A DNA stretch of 64,000 nt from Cryobacterium ruanii (GCF_004404055.1 NZ_SOHK01000021.1:31870-95869); one strand, 5' to 3'. Numbered from the stretch's first letter, positions 17,152 to 26,153 are shown. The notes: a model not told the origin generated them from the sequence alone. Numbers and translations: made by a program.

Positions 17152-18225
17152 GTGATCATTGAGGCCCAAGGCCTGACCAAGACCTACCAGTCCAAGAGCG
17201 GGCCGGTGCACGCGCTCGCAGGACTCGACCTACAGGTTCCGCGGGGCACGGTCAAAGCGTTGCTCGGCCCCAACGGGGCCGGAAAAACCACCGTCGTGAA
17301 AATGCTCACGACACTGATTCGACCGGATGCCGGCACCGCCGTCATCGACGGAATCGACGTCGTGCGCCACCCCAAGTCGGTGCGCCGCATCATCGGGGTG
17401 TCCGGCCAGTACGCTGCCGTCGACGAGAACCTCACGGGTTTCGAAAACCTCGAGATGGTCGGTCGCCTGTACCACCTGGGCGGCGCTGCGGCCCGCCAAC
17501 GAGCGAAGGAGCTCATCGACCTGTTCGAACTCACCGCCGCCGGCAACCGGCCAGTCAAGGGGTTCTCTGGCGGCATGCGCCGCCGCATCGACCTTGCCGG
17601 AGCGCTCGTGATCAACCCCAAGGTGCTCTTTCTCGACGAGCCGACCACGGGGCTCGACCCGCGCAGCCGTATCGCACTGTGGGATGTCATCAAACGCCTC
17701 GTCGCCGACGGCACGACCGTGCTGCTGACCACGCAATACCTCGAAGAGGCCGACCAGCTCGCCGATGACATCGTCGTCATCGACGACGGCCGCGTCATCG
17801 CCGAGGGCACCTCTGATCAGCTCAAGGCGCAGATCGGCGGGCACCGCGTAGTTGTGGCACTCGTCGATGCCGCCAACGGCGCGGCTGCCCACGACATTCT
17901 CGCCCGGCACGGATCGGGCGAACCATCGATCTCTACCGACGGTCGCGCAGTCGAAGTCGCCGTCACCGACGGCCCGACCGCGCTGCAGAATATGCTCGCC
18001 GACCTGCGTGCCGCGCAGATCAACCTGCACGACGCGGGCATGCGCCGCCCCACCCTCGACGACGTGTTCCTCAAACTCACCGGTCACAAAGCCGATTTGG
18101 ACGCGGCCGACGACGATGATGCCGGCGGGCCCAAGCTCTCGAAACGGGCGCAAGCCAAACAAGACCAGGCACGAGCAGCTACCGCAGCGGATGCCGCAGC
18201 GTCAGATCTGGAGAGCGTCAAATGA
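17152..18225 (+). CDS. DrrA-type ABC transporter ATP-binding protein
   Basis: 357 residues. Walker A GPNGAGKTT, signature SGGMRRR, Walker B VLFLDEPTTGLD and the DrrA-like segment QYLEEADQLADDIVVIDDG are all present. The GTG at 17152 is preceded by AAGGA; the frame is open further upstream but the extra residues do not match the family. The C-terminus is extended by an acidic run followed by a basic, alanine-rich tail. The stop overlaps the start of the permease gene. Together they form a daunorubicin-resistance-type exporter; the substrate is unknown. Confidence 0.93.
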   Translation: MIIEAQGLTKTYQSKSGPVHALAGLDLQVPRGTVKALLGPNGAGKTTVVKMLTTLIRPDAGTAVIDGIDVVRHPKSVRRIIGVSGQYAAVDENLTGFENLEMVGRLYHLGGAAARQRAKELIDLFELTAAGNRPVKGFSGGMRRRIDLAGALVINPKVLFLDEPTTGLDPRSRIALWDVIKRLVADGTTVLLTTQYLEEADQLADDIVVIDDGRVIAEGTSDQLKAQIGGHRVVVALVDAANGAAAHDILARHGSGEPSISTDGRAVEVAVTDGPTALQNMLADLRAAQINLHDAGMRRPTLDDVFLKLTGHKADLDAADDDDAGGPKLSKRAQAKQDQARAATAADAAASDLESVK

Positions 18226-19157
18226 GCCCCCGACACGCCGGTCTCCAAACCAATGACGCTATGACCCAGCCGGGGACGGCCGGGCTGGCCACGACCGAGT
18301 CTGCGACGCGCGCGAGCGGGGAATCCCGGGTAGGGACCCTGCCCCCGCTGCCCACCTGGAACCCGTTGGCGCTGTGGTATTCCGATGGCTGGACGGTCAC
18401 CAAACGCAACCTGATCAAGATCAAGCGCTCGCCCGACATGCTCGTCTTCGCCGTGATCCAGCCGATCATGTTCGTGCTGCTGTTCAGCCAGGTCTATGGT
18501 GGCGCCATCGCGGTGGAGGGCAGCGACTACACGCAGTTCCTCATGGCTGGCATCTTCGCCCAGACGGTCGTGTTCGGGGCGACGTTCTCCGGCGCGGCCA
18601 TGGCGCTCGACCTGAAGGAAGGCATTATTGACCGCTTTCGGAGCCTGCCGATGAACGCATCCGCTGTGCTGATCGGCCGCACGAACGGCGACCTCGTGCT
18701 GAATATCATCTCCATGGTCATCATGATGGCAACCGGCCTCGCGGTCGGCTGGCGGGTCAACACTTCACCACCGGAGTTTCTGGCTGGGGTCGGTTTGCTC
18801 TTGTTGTTCGGCTATGCCTTCAGCTGGGTGATGGCGCTGCTCGGCATGAGCGTGAAGAGTCCGGAGGTCATCAACAATGCCTCGTTCCTCATCCTGTTTC
18901 CGTTGACCTTCGTCTCAAACGCGTTCGTGCCGAGCGAAACGCTGCCGACCGCGCTGCGCGTGTTCGCCGAGTGGAACCCGGTGTCCTCGCTCGTTCAGGC
19001 TGTACGGCAGCTGTTCGGAAACCTCGGCACGGCGCCGGTGCCCGACATCTGGACCATGCAGAACCCGATTTTGACCGTGCTCATCGGCATCGCCGTGATG
19101 CTGCTCGTGTTCGTGCCGCTGTGCATCCGTAAGTTCGCGTCGATCAGCTCCCGCTGA
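18222..19157 (+). CDS. ABC-2 type permease (DrrB-like)
   Basis: 311 residues with six membrane helices typical of ABC-2 exporters and the family stretch VYGGAIAVEGSDYTQFLMAG, followed by GIIDRFRSLPM. A 50-residue polar leader precedes the membrane part. ATG overlaps the ATPase stop (ATGA). It would form the membrane pore of the exporter, probably as a dimer. Confidence 0.93.
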   Translation: MSPRHAGLQTNDAMTQPGTAGLATTESATRASGESRVGTLPPLPTWNPLALWYSDGWTVTKRNLIKIKRSPDMLVFAVIQPIMFVLLFSQVYGGAIAVEGSDYTQFLMAGIFAQTVVFGATFSGAAMALDLKEGIIDRFRSLPMNASAVLIGRTNGDLVLNIISMVIMMATGLAVGWRVNTSPPEFLAGVGLLLLFGYAFSWVMALLGMSVKSPEVINNASFLILFPLTFVSNAFVPSETLPTALRVFAEWNPVSSLVQAVRQLFGNLGTAPVPDIWTMQNPILTVLIGIAVMLLVFVPLCIRKFASISSR

Positions 19158-19189
19158 CCGATTGGTCCCAACTGAAGGAGTTCCCCCTC

Positions 19190-19588
19190 ATGGCCCAGAC
19201 TGAGCACAACGTCGGCATTGTCGCTGGCTTCAGTGGATTCGCGGTCGCCGACCTCGATGCTGCGCGCACCTTCTACGCCGAGACCCTCGGCCTCGTGGTT
19301 ACGGTCGAGGAGATGGGGCTGCTGAGCATCGCCCTGCCCGGCGGAGGGATCGTCATCGCTTATCCGAAGTCGGATTTCGTGCCGGCCACCTATACGATTT
19401 TGAATTTTGCGGTGTCCGACCTCGATGCCACCGTCGACGAACTCACCGAACGCGGCATAGAGTTTTTGCGCTACGACGGCTTGGAACAGAACGACAAGGG
19501 CATCGCGGCCGGCGGGGGGCAGGGACCCGACATCGCCTGGTTCACCGATCCTTCCGGCAACGTTCTGTCGGTGCTGAAAAACCCGTAG
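19190..19588 (+). CDS. VOC-family (glyoxalase/bleomycin-resistance fold) protein
   Basis: 132 residues, one complete VOC unit: GFSGFAVADLDAARTFYAETLG at the start (shown in part as VADLDAARTFYAETLG) and WFTDPSGNVLSVL at the end. These proteins use a metal centre for isomerase, dioxygenase or antibiotic-binding roles; the exact one cannot be told. GAAGGAG precedes the ATG. Downstream of the exporter by 32 bp, so possibly co-transcribed. Confidence 0.88.
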   Translation: MAQTEHNVGIVAGFSGFAVADLDAARTFYAETLGLVVTVEEMGLLSIALPGGGIVIAYPKSDFVPATYTILNFAVSDLDATVDELTERGIEFLRYDGLEQNDKGIAAGGGQGPDIAWFTDPSGNVLSVLKNP

Positions 19589-19608
19589 CCCGGGCGGCGC
19601 CGCCCGGG
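19589..19608. terminator. Perfect 20-bp palindrome between convergent genes
   Basis: CCCGGGCGGCGCCGCCCGGG starts right after the VOC gene stop and lies before the end of the convergent LysR-like gene. It would fold into a stable hairpin in both transcripts and probably acts as a bidirectional terminator, though U-tracts are absent. Confidence 0.55.
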
Positions 19609-19637
19609 ACGGTGGTGGCATCCGCTGGTTTGGCGGT

Positions 19638-20525
19638 CTAGCGGCCGCGACTCTTTCCCTTATTGGGGTTCTTGGTGGGACGCGTGCGCCCGGGGGAGTT
19701 CTCGACCTTCTTGCGCACGGCGGGCTTGGCCTTCGCGGCCGCCACCCGAATCGCTTTGGCCGCGGCCTTAGCCTTGTCGGTCTTCTTGGGCTTGCGCGGC
19801 GGTTTGGGCGGTCGTCCGTCGCTGCGCGCGGGTGTGTCGTCGGCTCCGGCTCCGGCTCCGGCTCCGGCTTCGGCTTCAGCGGATGCCGCAGCATCGGCCG
19901 CTGCCGCACCGGTGTCGGTGCGGGAGCTCGCTTTGGAGCGTCCGCGCACGATGCCGACGAATTCCTCAATGTCGTCGGTGGTCTCCCGGGTGATCCAGGC
20001 CAGGGCTATGCGAGTGTCGGCGACACCGGACACCGGGCGCGACACGACGTCCTTGCGGCCGTACAGCCGGGCGATCGAGTGCGGCACGATGATGATGCCG
20101 ACGCCGGCGGCGACCTGTTCCATGGTCTCGTCGAGGTCTCGCATGAGCGGCAGGGCGCGGCGGGTACCGTCACGAACTTCGTCGGCGAGGTCACGCCACT
20201 CGGGCACATCGTCGGGGTTCTGCAACAGGTGCTCGCCGGCCAGATCGGCGAGCGGCACGGTATCCGCCTGCAGGGTCGAATGATCCTTCGACGCGACCAC
20301 GACCGGGATCTCGTTGTACAGGTTGATGACGCTCAGGTTGGTCTCGTCGATCGGCAGGCGCACCAGGCTGATCTCGGCCCGACCGTCATGCAGCACCGCA
20401 ATTTGCTCTGCGGTCTCGGTGCGAAACACGCTGAGAGGAACGTCGGGGCGGCGTTCGCCCCAGATGCGGGTCCACTTGGTGGGGGTCACACCGGCGACGA
20501 AGGCGATGGAAAAGCTCACCGGCAT
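19638..20525 (-). CDS. LysR effector-domain protein without HTH, with basic Ala/Lys tail
   Basis: 295 residues. Residues 1-200 form a LysR-type periplasmic-binding-like effector domain (PVSFSIAFVAG, WGERRPDVPLSVFRTETAEQ, LRDLDETMEQVAAGVGIII in shortened form), yet the usual N-terminal helix-turn-helix is missing. The C-terminal 90 residues are a low-complexity tail (Ala/Glu/Gly repeats from GGCTCC repeats, then Lys/Arg/Pro-rich) that could bind nucleic acid. Start at 20525 by similarity; a TTG at 20570 is possible. Divergent from the DUF5997 gene. Confidence 0.75.
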   Translation of the reverse strand: MPVSFSIAFVAGVTPTKWTRIWGERRPDVPLSVFRTETAEQIAVLHDGRAEISLVRLPIDETNLSVINLYNEIPVVVASKDHSTLQADTVPLADLAGEHLLQNPDDVPEWRDLADEVRDGTRRALPLMRDLDETMEQVAAGVGIIIVPHSIARLYGRKDVVSRPVSGVADTRIALAWITRETTDDIEEFVGIVRGRSKASSRTDTGAAAADAAASAEAEAGAGAGAGADDTPARSDGRPPKPPRKPKKTDKAKAAAKAIRVAAAKAKPAVRKKVENSPGRTRPTKNPNKGKSRGR

Positions 20526-20602
20526 CCTTTCTCGGGTAGTTGAGGGCAGTACAGCGTGCGATTTGCCCAAACGAGGGCCCTCTCAGGCTATACGCTTGAA
20601 CA

Positions 20603-21043
20603 ATGAGTTCCGAGAAGAAGCCCCAGACCATGAAGCCCGCCACGGCGGCCCAAAAACTCGGGATTCTGCTCGACGCGGCACCGGCCGCGTTCCAGACCGA
20701 ATTCGTCAGTCGCACCGAGCTCGCCGAGCTCATGGCGAACCCGCCGGAATGGCTCACGCTACTGCGCACGAACGGCCCGCACCCGCGTCAGGTTGTCGCC
20801 GCCAAGCTCGGCGTTTCAATCTCGGGCCTGGCCCGCAGCGAGATCACCGACCCGCTGACCACCGCCGAGATCGCGACGCTGCTGCAGCAGCCGCCGGCCT
20901 GGCTCGTGCTCGAACGCTCCACCCAGGCCGGCGTTCGTGCCGATCAGATCGCGGTGAAAGACCGCGACGCCCACCGCGCGGCCAAGAAAGCGCACGTCGA
21001 GCGCCAAGCCTCGCAGGAACAGGCCAAGCGCGACCGTTCCTAG
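20603..21043 (+). CDS. DUF5997-family protein
   Basis: 146 residues, soluble and charged, with AATAAQKLGILLDAAPAAFQ-like and NPPEWLTLLRTNGPHPRQVV-like stretches (quoted in part). This pattern matches the actinobacterial DUF5997 family, which is often next to the HTH-less LysR-like gene as here. Function unknown; the lysine-rich ends suggest nucleic acid contact. Confidence 0.75.
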   Translation: MSSEKKPQTMKPATAAQKLGILLDAAPAAFQTEFVSRTELAELMANPPEWLTLLRTNGPHPRQVVAAKLGVSISGLARSEITDPLTTAEIATLLQQPPAWLVLERSTQAGVRADQIAVKDRDAHRAAKKAHVERQASQEQAKRDRS

Positions 21044-21154
21044 GAGCGGTCCGAAATTTGACGGTGCGCGGGACGCGCAACTTTGGTGTATTGGCTCAAC
21101 TCCAGCCCGACGTGAAGCGCGGGACTTTGGGCGGGCGTCCGCTCGCCTGACGGC

Positions 21155-21829
21155 TCAGACGGTCGGTTCGGCCGCGACTGCCAGGTACTGGACGCGCAAG
21201 AAGTTGACCACGTCACCGAGTTCCGCCTGCGAGATGGAGTGGGACAGCCCCTCGTAGATGCGCTCGGTCAGGGTGCTGTGGCCGGGCAGCCAGGCCTGGG
21301 TGCGTTCGATCGCTCTGACCGGGATAACGCCGTCGGTGGTGCCGCGGCCCCAGAACACCGGGATCGGCTGCTCAGCCAATGCGGCGTCGCTCGCCTGCGG
21401 GCCGGTCGCGACGAAGCCGGAAAGGTTCACCGCGAAGCTGAAGCGGTCGGGCGCGGCGCGCAGCAGCTCGAGCGCCATGGCACCGCCCTGGGAGAAGCCG
21501 AGCAGGCCGACCGACGGCGGCCGCTGCGGCAGGGTGTCGAGCCAGGCGAGCACGGCGGTGGCGGCGGCAGTGACGGTGGCCGGGTCGGGGCTGCCCGGTT
21601 CGCTGATCGGAAACCAGGCCCAGCCGTCGGTGAGCGGCGCTGGTGCCGGCAGCGGCGCGCGGAGGGCCGCGATCACCGGTTCGAGCGGAAGGTGCGGGGC
21701 GAGCGAGAATAAGTCGCCCTCGTGCGAGCCATAGCCGTGCATGACGATCAACAGCGGGCGGTCAGCCCGGTCGGGACCGGTCGCTGACCAGAGTACGGCG
21801 GCGTTGTCAATGGTGGTGCTGGTGGTCAT
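21155..21829 (-). CDS. Alpha/beta hydrolase (phospholipase/carboxylesterase family)
   Basis: 224 residues. HGYGSHEGD is the oxyanion region, GFSQGGAMALELLRAAPDRF the nucleophile elbow with catalytic serine, GTTDGVIPV the acid and GLSHSIS the histidine region. The ATG at 21829 is preceded by GGGGAGGAA. It is of the small carboxylesterase type that cleaves short esters; the substrate is unknown. Confidence 0.9.
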   Translation of the reverse strand: MTTSTTIDNAAVLWSATGPDRADRPLLIVMHGYGSHEGDLFSLAPHLPLEPVIAALRAPLPAPAPLTDGWAWFPISEPGSPDPATVTAAATAVLAWLDTLPQRPPSVGLLGFSQGGAMALELLRAAPDRFSFAVNLSGFVATGPQASDAALAEQPIPVFWGRGTTDGVIPVRAIERTQAWLPGHSTLTERIYEGLSHSISQAELGDVVNFLRVQYLAVAAEPTV

Positions 21830-21946
21830 GGGTTCCTCCCCGTTGCTCGCGACGCGTGGGCGGCGCGCGCTTCCATACTTTCATCTCCGTGCCGGCGATT
21901 TGCGCCTAGCAGGCGTTTCTCCGGAACGCTTTCGGTCGCGGGGGCG

Positions 21947-22039
21947 GCATAACGCCTGCAGAAAACTGGCGCGGGCTGCTTGATGGCTCGACAACACCCA
22001 AGACGCGGACGGGCACCGCACAAATTGCAGGGGTTATGT
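21947..22039. repeat. Palindromic intergenic element, copy A
   Basis: Ends are inverted repeats: CATAAC-G-CCTGCA (21948-21960) and TGCAGG-G-GTTATG (22026-22038), with one mismatched base per arm and a 65-bp interior. A second element with the same ends and almost the same length lies at 31311-31402. No target duplication or open frame is visible. This copy fills the middle of the 298-bp spacer between the esterase and the Nudix-like gene, which otherwise holds no recognisable gene. Confidence 0.65.
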
Positions 22040-22127
22040 GGACAGCGTCGAGAAGGCCGACCCGTGGCGGCCGGGCGGATCCGGGCCGGCGTGCACGGCC
22101 CGGGTCAGCGTAGGACAGAATGGCACT

Positions 22128-22712
22128 ATGAGCGTGCGAACCCCTGACCCAGACCCGGACTGGACGCCGAAGCCCCCAGCGGGGGCCCCGAACACGAATC
22201 CGGGCTGGCTGAAAGACGTTGAGCTCGCCGAGATTCGCCGCCGGCTGCCCATTCTCTATATCGAGGCCGTGCCCGTGCGGGTTGACGGTCTCGGACAGGT
22301 CGTCGAGGTCGGCGTACTGCTGCGCGCCCGACCGACCGGCGAAATGACCCGCACGCTCGTTTCCGGCCGGGTACTGTACGGCGAAACCCTGCGTGACGCC
22401 CTGTTTCGTCACCTCGAAAAAGACCTCGGCCCGATGGCTTTTCCACAGCTGCCGACCAGCCCGGTGCCGTTCACCGTCGCCGAATACTTTCCCATGCCTG
22501 GAATCACCGCCTACACGGATGACCGCCAGCACGCCGTCTCGCTGGCCTACGTCGTTCCCGTCTCGGGCACCTGCGACCCCCGCCAGGACGCGCTCGAGAT
22601 TACCTGGATGACCCCGGCCGAGGCCGCCTCCCCTGGCGTATCGGCCGAAATGGAAGGCGGCCGCGGCACCCTGCTGCGCGCGGCCCTCGCCTCGGTGGGA
22701 CAGCTGTACTGA
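22128..22712 (+). CDS. Nudix-fold protein of the DUF4916 type
   Basis: 194 residues. The Nudix box region reads GRVLYGETLRDALFRHLEKD (box G-x5-E-x7-R retained), but the metal-binding REUXEE part is changed to RHLEKD, so two or three of the catalytic acids are missing. This is typical of the actinobacterial DUF4916 branch. ATG at 22128 chosen because the N-terminus MSVRTPDPDPDW starts just after a possible -10 (TAGGAC); a longer frame begins at 22038. The ligand is unknown. Confidence 0.8.
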   Translation: MSVRTPDPDPDWTPKPPAGAPNTNPGWLKDVELAEIRRRLPILYIEAVPVRVDGLGQVVEVGVLLRARPTGEMTRTLVSGRVLYGETLRDALFRHLEKDLGPMAFPQLPTSPVPFTVAEYFPMPGITAYTDDRQHAVSLAYVVPVSGTCDPRQDALEITWMTPAEAASPGVSAEMEGGRGTLLRAALASVGQLY

Positions 22713-22771
22713 GAGTTCGCCCAACGCTGGGGGTTCGCCGAACGGATACCGACGCGCGCGGCTTACGCTGG

Positions 22772-23767
22772 TCAGGCCCGCTGCGGCAACGCCGAACCGA
22801 GGCCGAGCGTGTCGAGGAACAGGCGCACGTACCGATCGACGTCGACGTCGAGGGCGACCTCCGCGGCTTCCCACTCGCCGGCGAGGCCGTGCATGATGTC
22901 TTCGCCGGGATGCGTGCGCTTGTCGACGAGCGTCTGGCCGCGGCCGTAGCCGGAGAGCTGCACTCGCAGCGGAAGCATCGCCGTCTGCAGCGCATCCGGG
23001 TCGACGAGGGCGCACAAGGCACCAGCATCGCCGATCAGTCCCGTATATTCGGCGTTGCGACCAGCCCCGAGGGCGATCCGGTTGCTGAGGAGCCGACCGA
23101 TGACGTGGGCTACGTTGGAATCGCTCTGCACAAGGGCGTTGGCGACCTGTTCGGGGATCGCGACCTGGTTGAACACGTCGAGCCCGTACATGAAGGTGGG
23201 CACACCGGAGTCGAGAACGATGGCCGCGGCTTCCGGATCATGCCAGACGTTGAACTCGGCGACAGCCGTGGCGTTGCCGACCGTGGTTGAACCGCCCATG
23301 AAGACGATGCGCTGAATGTTGTTGACACTGTCAGGGTACTGGCGCAGCAGCAATGCCAGGTTGGTTTGCGGCGCGAGGCCGACCAGGGTGACCGGGTGCG
23401 GGCTGGCCTGGATCAGTCGATGCATAAGGTCGATCGAACTGATCGCCTCCGCCTGGCGGTCGGTCGGCGGAAGCTTCAGCGTGCCGAGGCCACTTTTGCC
23501 GTGCACGTGCGCGGCGGACCTGGCCGGTTCGAGAAGGGGGCGCCGTGCCCCGGCCGCGACCGGAATGGGCGGGGCATCCGCCACGTCGAGAATGCGCAGG
23601 GTGTTGTCGACGACGCGTTCGAGCGAGGCATTGCCGGCCACACAGCTAATCCCGAGCACGTTGATGCCGGGGTGCGCGAGCGCGAACAGGATCGCCATGG
23701 CGTCATCGACGCCGGTATCAACGTCGAGGATGACGGGGATGGCCTCTGGGGCCGTGGAAGGAGTCAT
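22772..23767 (-). CDS. Inosine/uridine-preferring nucleoside hydrolase
   Basis: 331 residues. The calcium-binding signature DVDTGVDDAMAILFAL is near the N-terminus, and VFMGG and EFNVWHDPEAA carry further active-site residues. It splits ribonucleosides into base and ribose in purine/pyrimidine salvage. Cytoplasmic, no signal peptide. Convergent with the Nudix-like gene. Confidence 0.95.
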   Translation of the reverse strand: MTPSTAPEAIPVILDVDTGVDDAMAILFALAHPGINVLGISCVAGNASLERVVDNTLRILDVADAPPIPVAAGARRPLLEPARSAAHVHGKSGLGTLKLPPTDRQAEAISSIDLMHRLIQASPHPVTLVGLAPQTNLALLLRQYPDSVNNIQRIVFMGGSTTVGNATAVAEFNVWHDPEAAAIVLDSGVPTFMYGLDVFNQVAIPEQVANALVQSDSNVAHVIGRLLSNRIALGAGRNAEYTGLIGDAGALCALVDPDALQTAMLPLRVQLSGYGRGQTLVDKRTHPGEDIMHGLAGEWEAAEVALDVDVDRYVRLFLDTLGLGSALPQRA

Positions 23768-23868
23768 CCGCTCACCCTATTGCTATGAATCTGCCGACAA
23801 TCCCCATTAGGAGTTTTTGGGCTAGATTTAATCGCTGAATGGCGAAGTTTGCACTTGTGAGCAGGCCT

Positions 23869-24360
23869 TTATCGCACCAGGCGCACCTCGTGCAGCTTCT
23901 CGCCGAGCACCTCTTCGTTGCGCTCGAGGCCGTCCGGGACGTAGCCGTTGCGGGCATAAAAGGCGTGAGCTCGGGGGTTGTCAGCAGCGACCCAGAGCGA
24001 CGATGGGCCGGGATCGACGACAGAATCGAACAGTTTCTGACCGACACCCGAGCCGTGGTTCGCCTCGAGAAGATACATAAAAAACAACTCGTGCGGGGTG
24101 GGGCGGTCACCGTCGCGGCTCGGTCCGCTGCCAGCGAAGCCGACGATCTCGCCATCGACGAGCACGACATGCTGGCGGTATTCTGCGCCTTGGTTTGTGA
24201 AACGGTGCCAGAGGGCAGCGAGGCGCTGGGGCCGCAACTGCGACAGCGCCGCCTGGCTGAGCAGGTGGTCGTAGGTTTCATGCCAGCAGGCGGCGTGTAC
24301 GCGGCCCAGGGTTTCGGCGTCCGCTTCGCTGACGGGTCGAACGACAACTGTGGTGTTCAT
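23869..24360 (-). CDS. GNAT-family N-acetyltransferase
   Basis: 163 residues. The acetyl-CoA binding segment is LLEANHGSGVGQKLFDSVV (with GSGVG in place of the common RGxGxG), followed by LWVAADNPRAHAFYARNGY, the normal GNAT end. A stand-alone protein; the amine substrate cannot be told. Downstream of the helicase gene on the same strand but separated by a terminator-like hairpin. Confidence 0.9.
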   Translation of the reverse strand: MNTTVVVRPVSEADAETLGRVHAACWHETYDHLLSQAALSQLRPQRLAALWHRFTNQGAEYRQHVVLVDGEIVGFAGSGPSRDGDRPTPHELFFMYLLEANHGSGVGQKLFDSVVDPGPSSLWVAADNPRAHAFYARNGYVPDGLERNEEVLGEKLHEVRLVR

Positions 24361-24410
24361 GGTTCGACACTAACCGTGTTTGTGGGTGCCGCCTGACGCC
24401 CGGATACCCC

Positions 24411-24445
24411 AAACGGGCCGGCCTCACGAGGAGACCGACCCGTTT
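24411..24445 (-). terminator. Terminator-like hairpin after the helicase gene
   Basis: AAACGGG (24411-24417) pairs with CCCGTTT (24439-24445); inside, CCTC and GAGG make a second stem. On the minus strand it lies between the helicase stop and the GNAT gene. Confidence 0.5.
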
Positions 24446-24474
24446 CACCGCTGTTTCCAGCGGATGCTCGCGGC

Positions 24475-26076
24475 TTAGCCCTGCGAGCGGCGCTGAGCTG
24501 AACGACCGGCGCCACCGGAGCTCGGTCCGCGAACGAGTCCGCCGACCTGGAGGCTACCAACGCGGGGTCCGCCGGAGCGGCCAGCGGCCGAACCGGTGCG
24601 GGGTGCGCTGGAGGACGCACCGGTCGGACGACCACTGCGCTCGCGACGAGCGCCACCGGCTGAAGCCGTGTCGCTGCTCCGGCCGCGACCGCCATCGCTG
24701 CGCTCGGAGCGGGCGCCGCCCTGGCCGGCACCGTCGCGGCTTGCTCCGGAGCGGCCGCCGCGGCTTGAGCCATCGTCACGGCTTGGGCGTCCCGTGCGCT
24801 CGCCCTGTGCACGGCCGCCCTGTGCACGGCCGCCCTGCGAGCGACCGCCCTGCGACTGGCGCTGCTGCTGCGGAGCCTCGACGCGGGGGGCCGGCTTGAC
24901 GTAGGCGGCGACGTCGCCGACGAGGGCATCGACGGCAGGGGAGAAGGAATCCACGCGCTGCGGGGTCACCTTGATGGCGGCCTTGCGCAGCAGGGCATCG
25001 GTGTCGCGCTTCTGCTCTGGAAGCACGACGGTGACGACGTCACCGGCGCTGCCGGCCCGAGCGGTACGGCCCGAACGGTGCAGGTACGCCTTGTGCTCGG
25101 CCGGCGGATCAACGTGGATCACGAGTTCGATGTCGTCCACGTGCACGCCGCGAGCGGCGACGTCCGTTGCGACAAGGACCTTGACCGTGCCAGCGCTGAA
25201 CGCGGCGAGGTTGCGGTCACGGGCGACCTGCGAGAGGTTTCCGTGCAGGTCGACCGAGGGGATACCAGCGTCGGTGAGGCTTTTGGCAAGCTTCTTGGCC
25301 TGGTGCTTGGTGCGCATGAAAAGGATGCGACGGCCCGAGCCGCTGGCCAGCTTCTGCACGAGATCCTTCTTCGCGTCGACGCCGGAGACCTCGAACACAT
25401 GGTGGGTCATCGCCGAGACGTGGCTGGTAGCCTCATCGACCGAGTGCATCACCGGGTCGTGCAGAAAACGCTTGACGATCTTGTCCACGCCGTTGTCGAG
25501 CGTGGCGGAAAACAGCATGCGCTGGCCATTGCCGGGCGTCTTGTCGAGGATGCGGGTGACGACGGGCAGAAAGCCCAGGTCGGCCATGTGGTCGGCCTCG
25601 TCGAGCACGGTGATCTCGATGGTGTCGAGGTTCACGAAGCCCTGCTTCATAAGGTCCTCGAGGCGGCCGGGGCAGGCCACGACGATGTCGACGCCCGCCT
25701 TGAGCGCGGCGACCTGACGGCCCTGCGAGACACCGCCGAAGATGGTGGTCGTGTTGAGGCCGTAGGCCTCCGCGAGCGGGGTGATGGCGTTGGTGATCTG
25801 CGTGGCGAGCTCGCGGGTCGGCGCGAGGATCAGGCCGAGCGGGCGGCCCGGGCGGCGCTTGCCGCCAGCGAGGTTGCCGCCGAGGCGCGACACCATCGGA
25901 ATGGAGAAGGCCAGGGTCTTGCCAGAGCCGGTCTTACCGCGGCCGAGTACGTCGCGGCCGTTCAGCGTGTCGGGAAGAGTGTCGACCTGAATGGGGAAAG
26001 CGGTGTCGATTCCCTGTGAAGAGAGAACCTTGACCAGGGGGGCCGGCACGCCGAGCGTGCCAAAGGTTGTAGACAA
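24475..26076 (-). CDS. DEAD-box ATP-dependent RNA helicase
   Basis: 533 residues. Core motifs are complete: Q-motif region FPIQVDTLPDTL, Walker A GKTGSGKT, VLDEADHMADLGF (DEAD), FSATL (SAT) and HRSGRTARAG. The C-terminal 140 residues are a Gly/Arg/Ser/Gln-rich tail (repeats such as GGRAQ) that usually binds RNA. The TTG at 26076, preceded by AAAGG, is the only start that gives a normal N-terminus; upstream codons are not family-like. RhlE/CsdA-type, likely for ribosome assembly or RNA unwinding in the cold. Confidence 0.93.
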   Translation of the reverse strand: MSTTFGTLGVPAPLVKVLSSQGIDTAFPIQVDTLPDTLNGRDVLGRGKTGSGKTLAFSIPMVSRLGGNLAGGKRRPGRPLGLILAPTRELATQITNAITPLAEAYGLNTTTIFGGVSQGRQVAALKAGVDIVVACPGRLEDLMKQGFVNLDTIEITVLDEADHMADLGFLPVVTRILDKTPGNGQRMLFSATLDNGVDKIVKRFLHDPVMHSVDEATSHVSAMTHHVFEVSGVDAKKDLVQKLASGSGRRILFMRTKHQAKKLAKSLTDAGIPSVDLHGNLSQVARDRNLAAFSAGTVKVLVATDVAARGVHVDDIELVIHVDPPAEHKAYLHRSGRTARAGSAGDVVTVVLPEQKRDTDALLRKAAIKVTPQRVDSFSPAVDALVGDVAAYVKPAPRVEAPQQQRQSQGGRSQGGRAQGGRAQGERTGRPSRDDGSSRGGRSGASRDGAGQGGARSERSDGGRGRSSDTASAGGARRERSGRPTGASSSAPRTGSAAGRSGGPRVGSLQVGGLVRGPSSGGAGRSAQRRSQG

Positions 26077-26153
26077 AGTGGTGCCTTTCGGGGCATCAGT
26101 CTCCTCGCCCGTTCGAATTGCCGCGCAGCGATAACCGAACCAGGAGGATTCAC

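Noticed and set aside
24361..24376. GGTTCGA box that recalls a tRNA T-arm
   Set aside because: No acceptor or anticodon arms can be folded around it; it is the start region of the GNAT gene.
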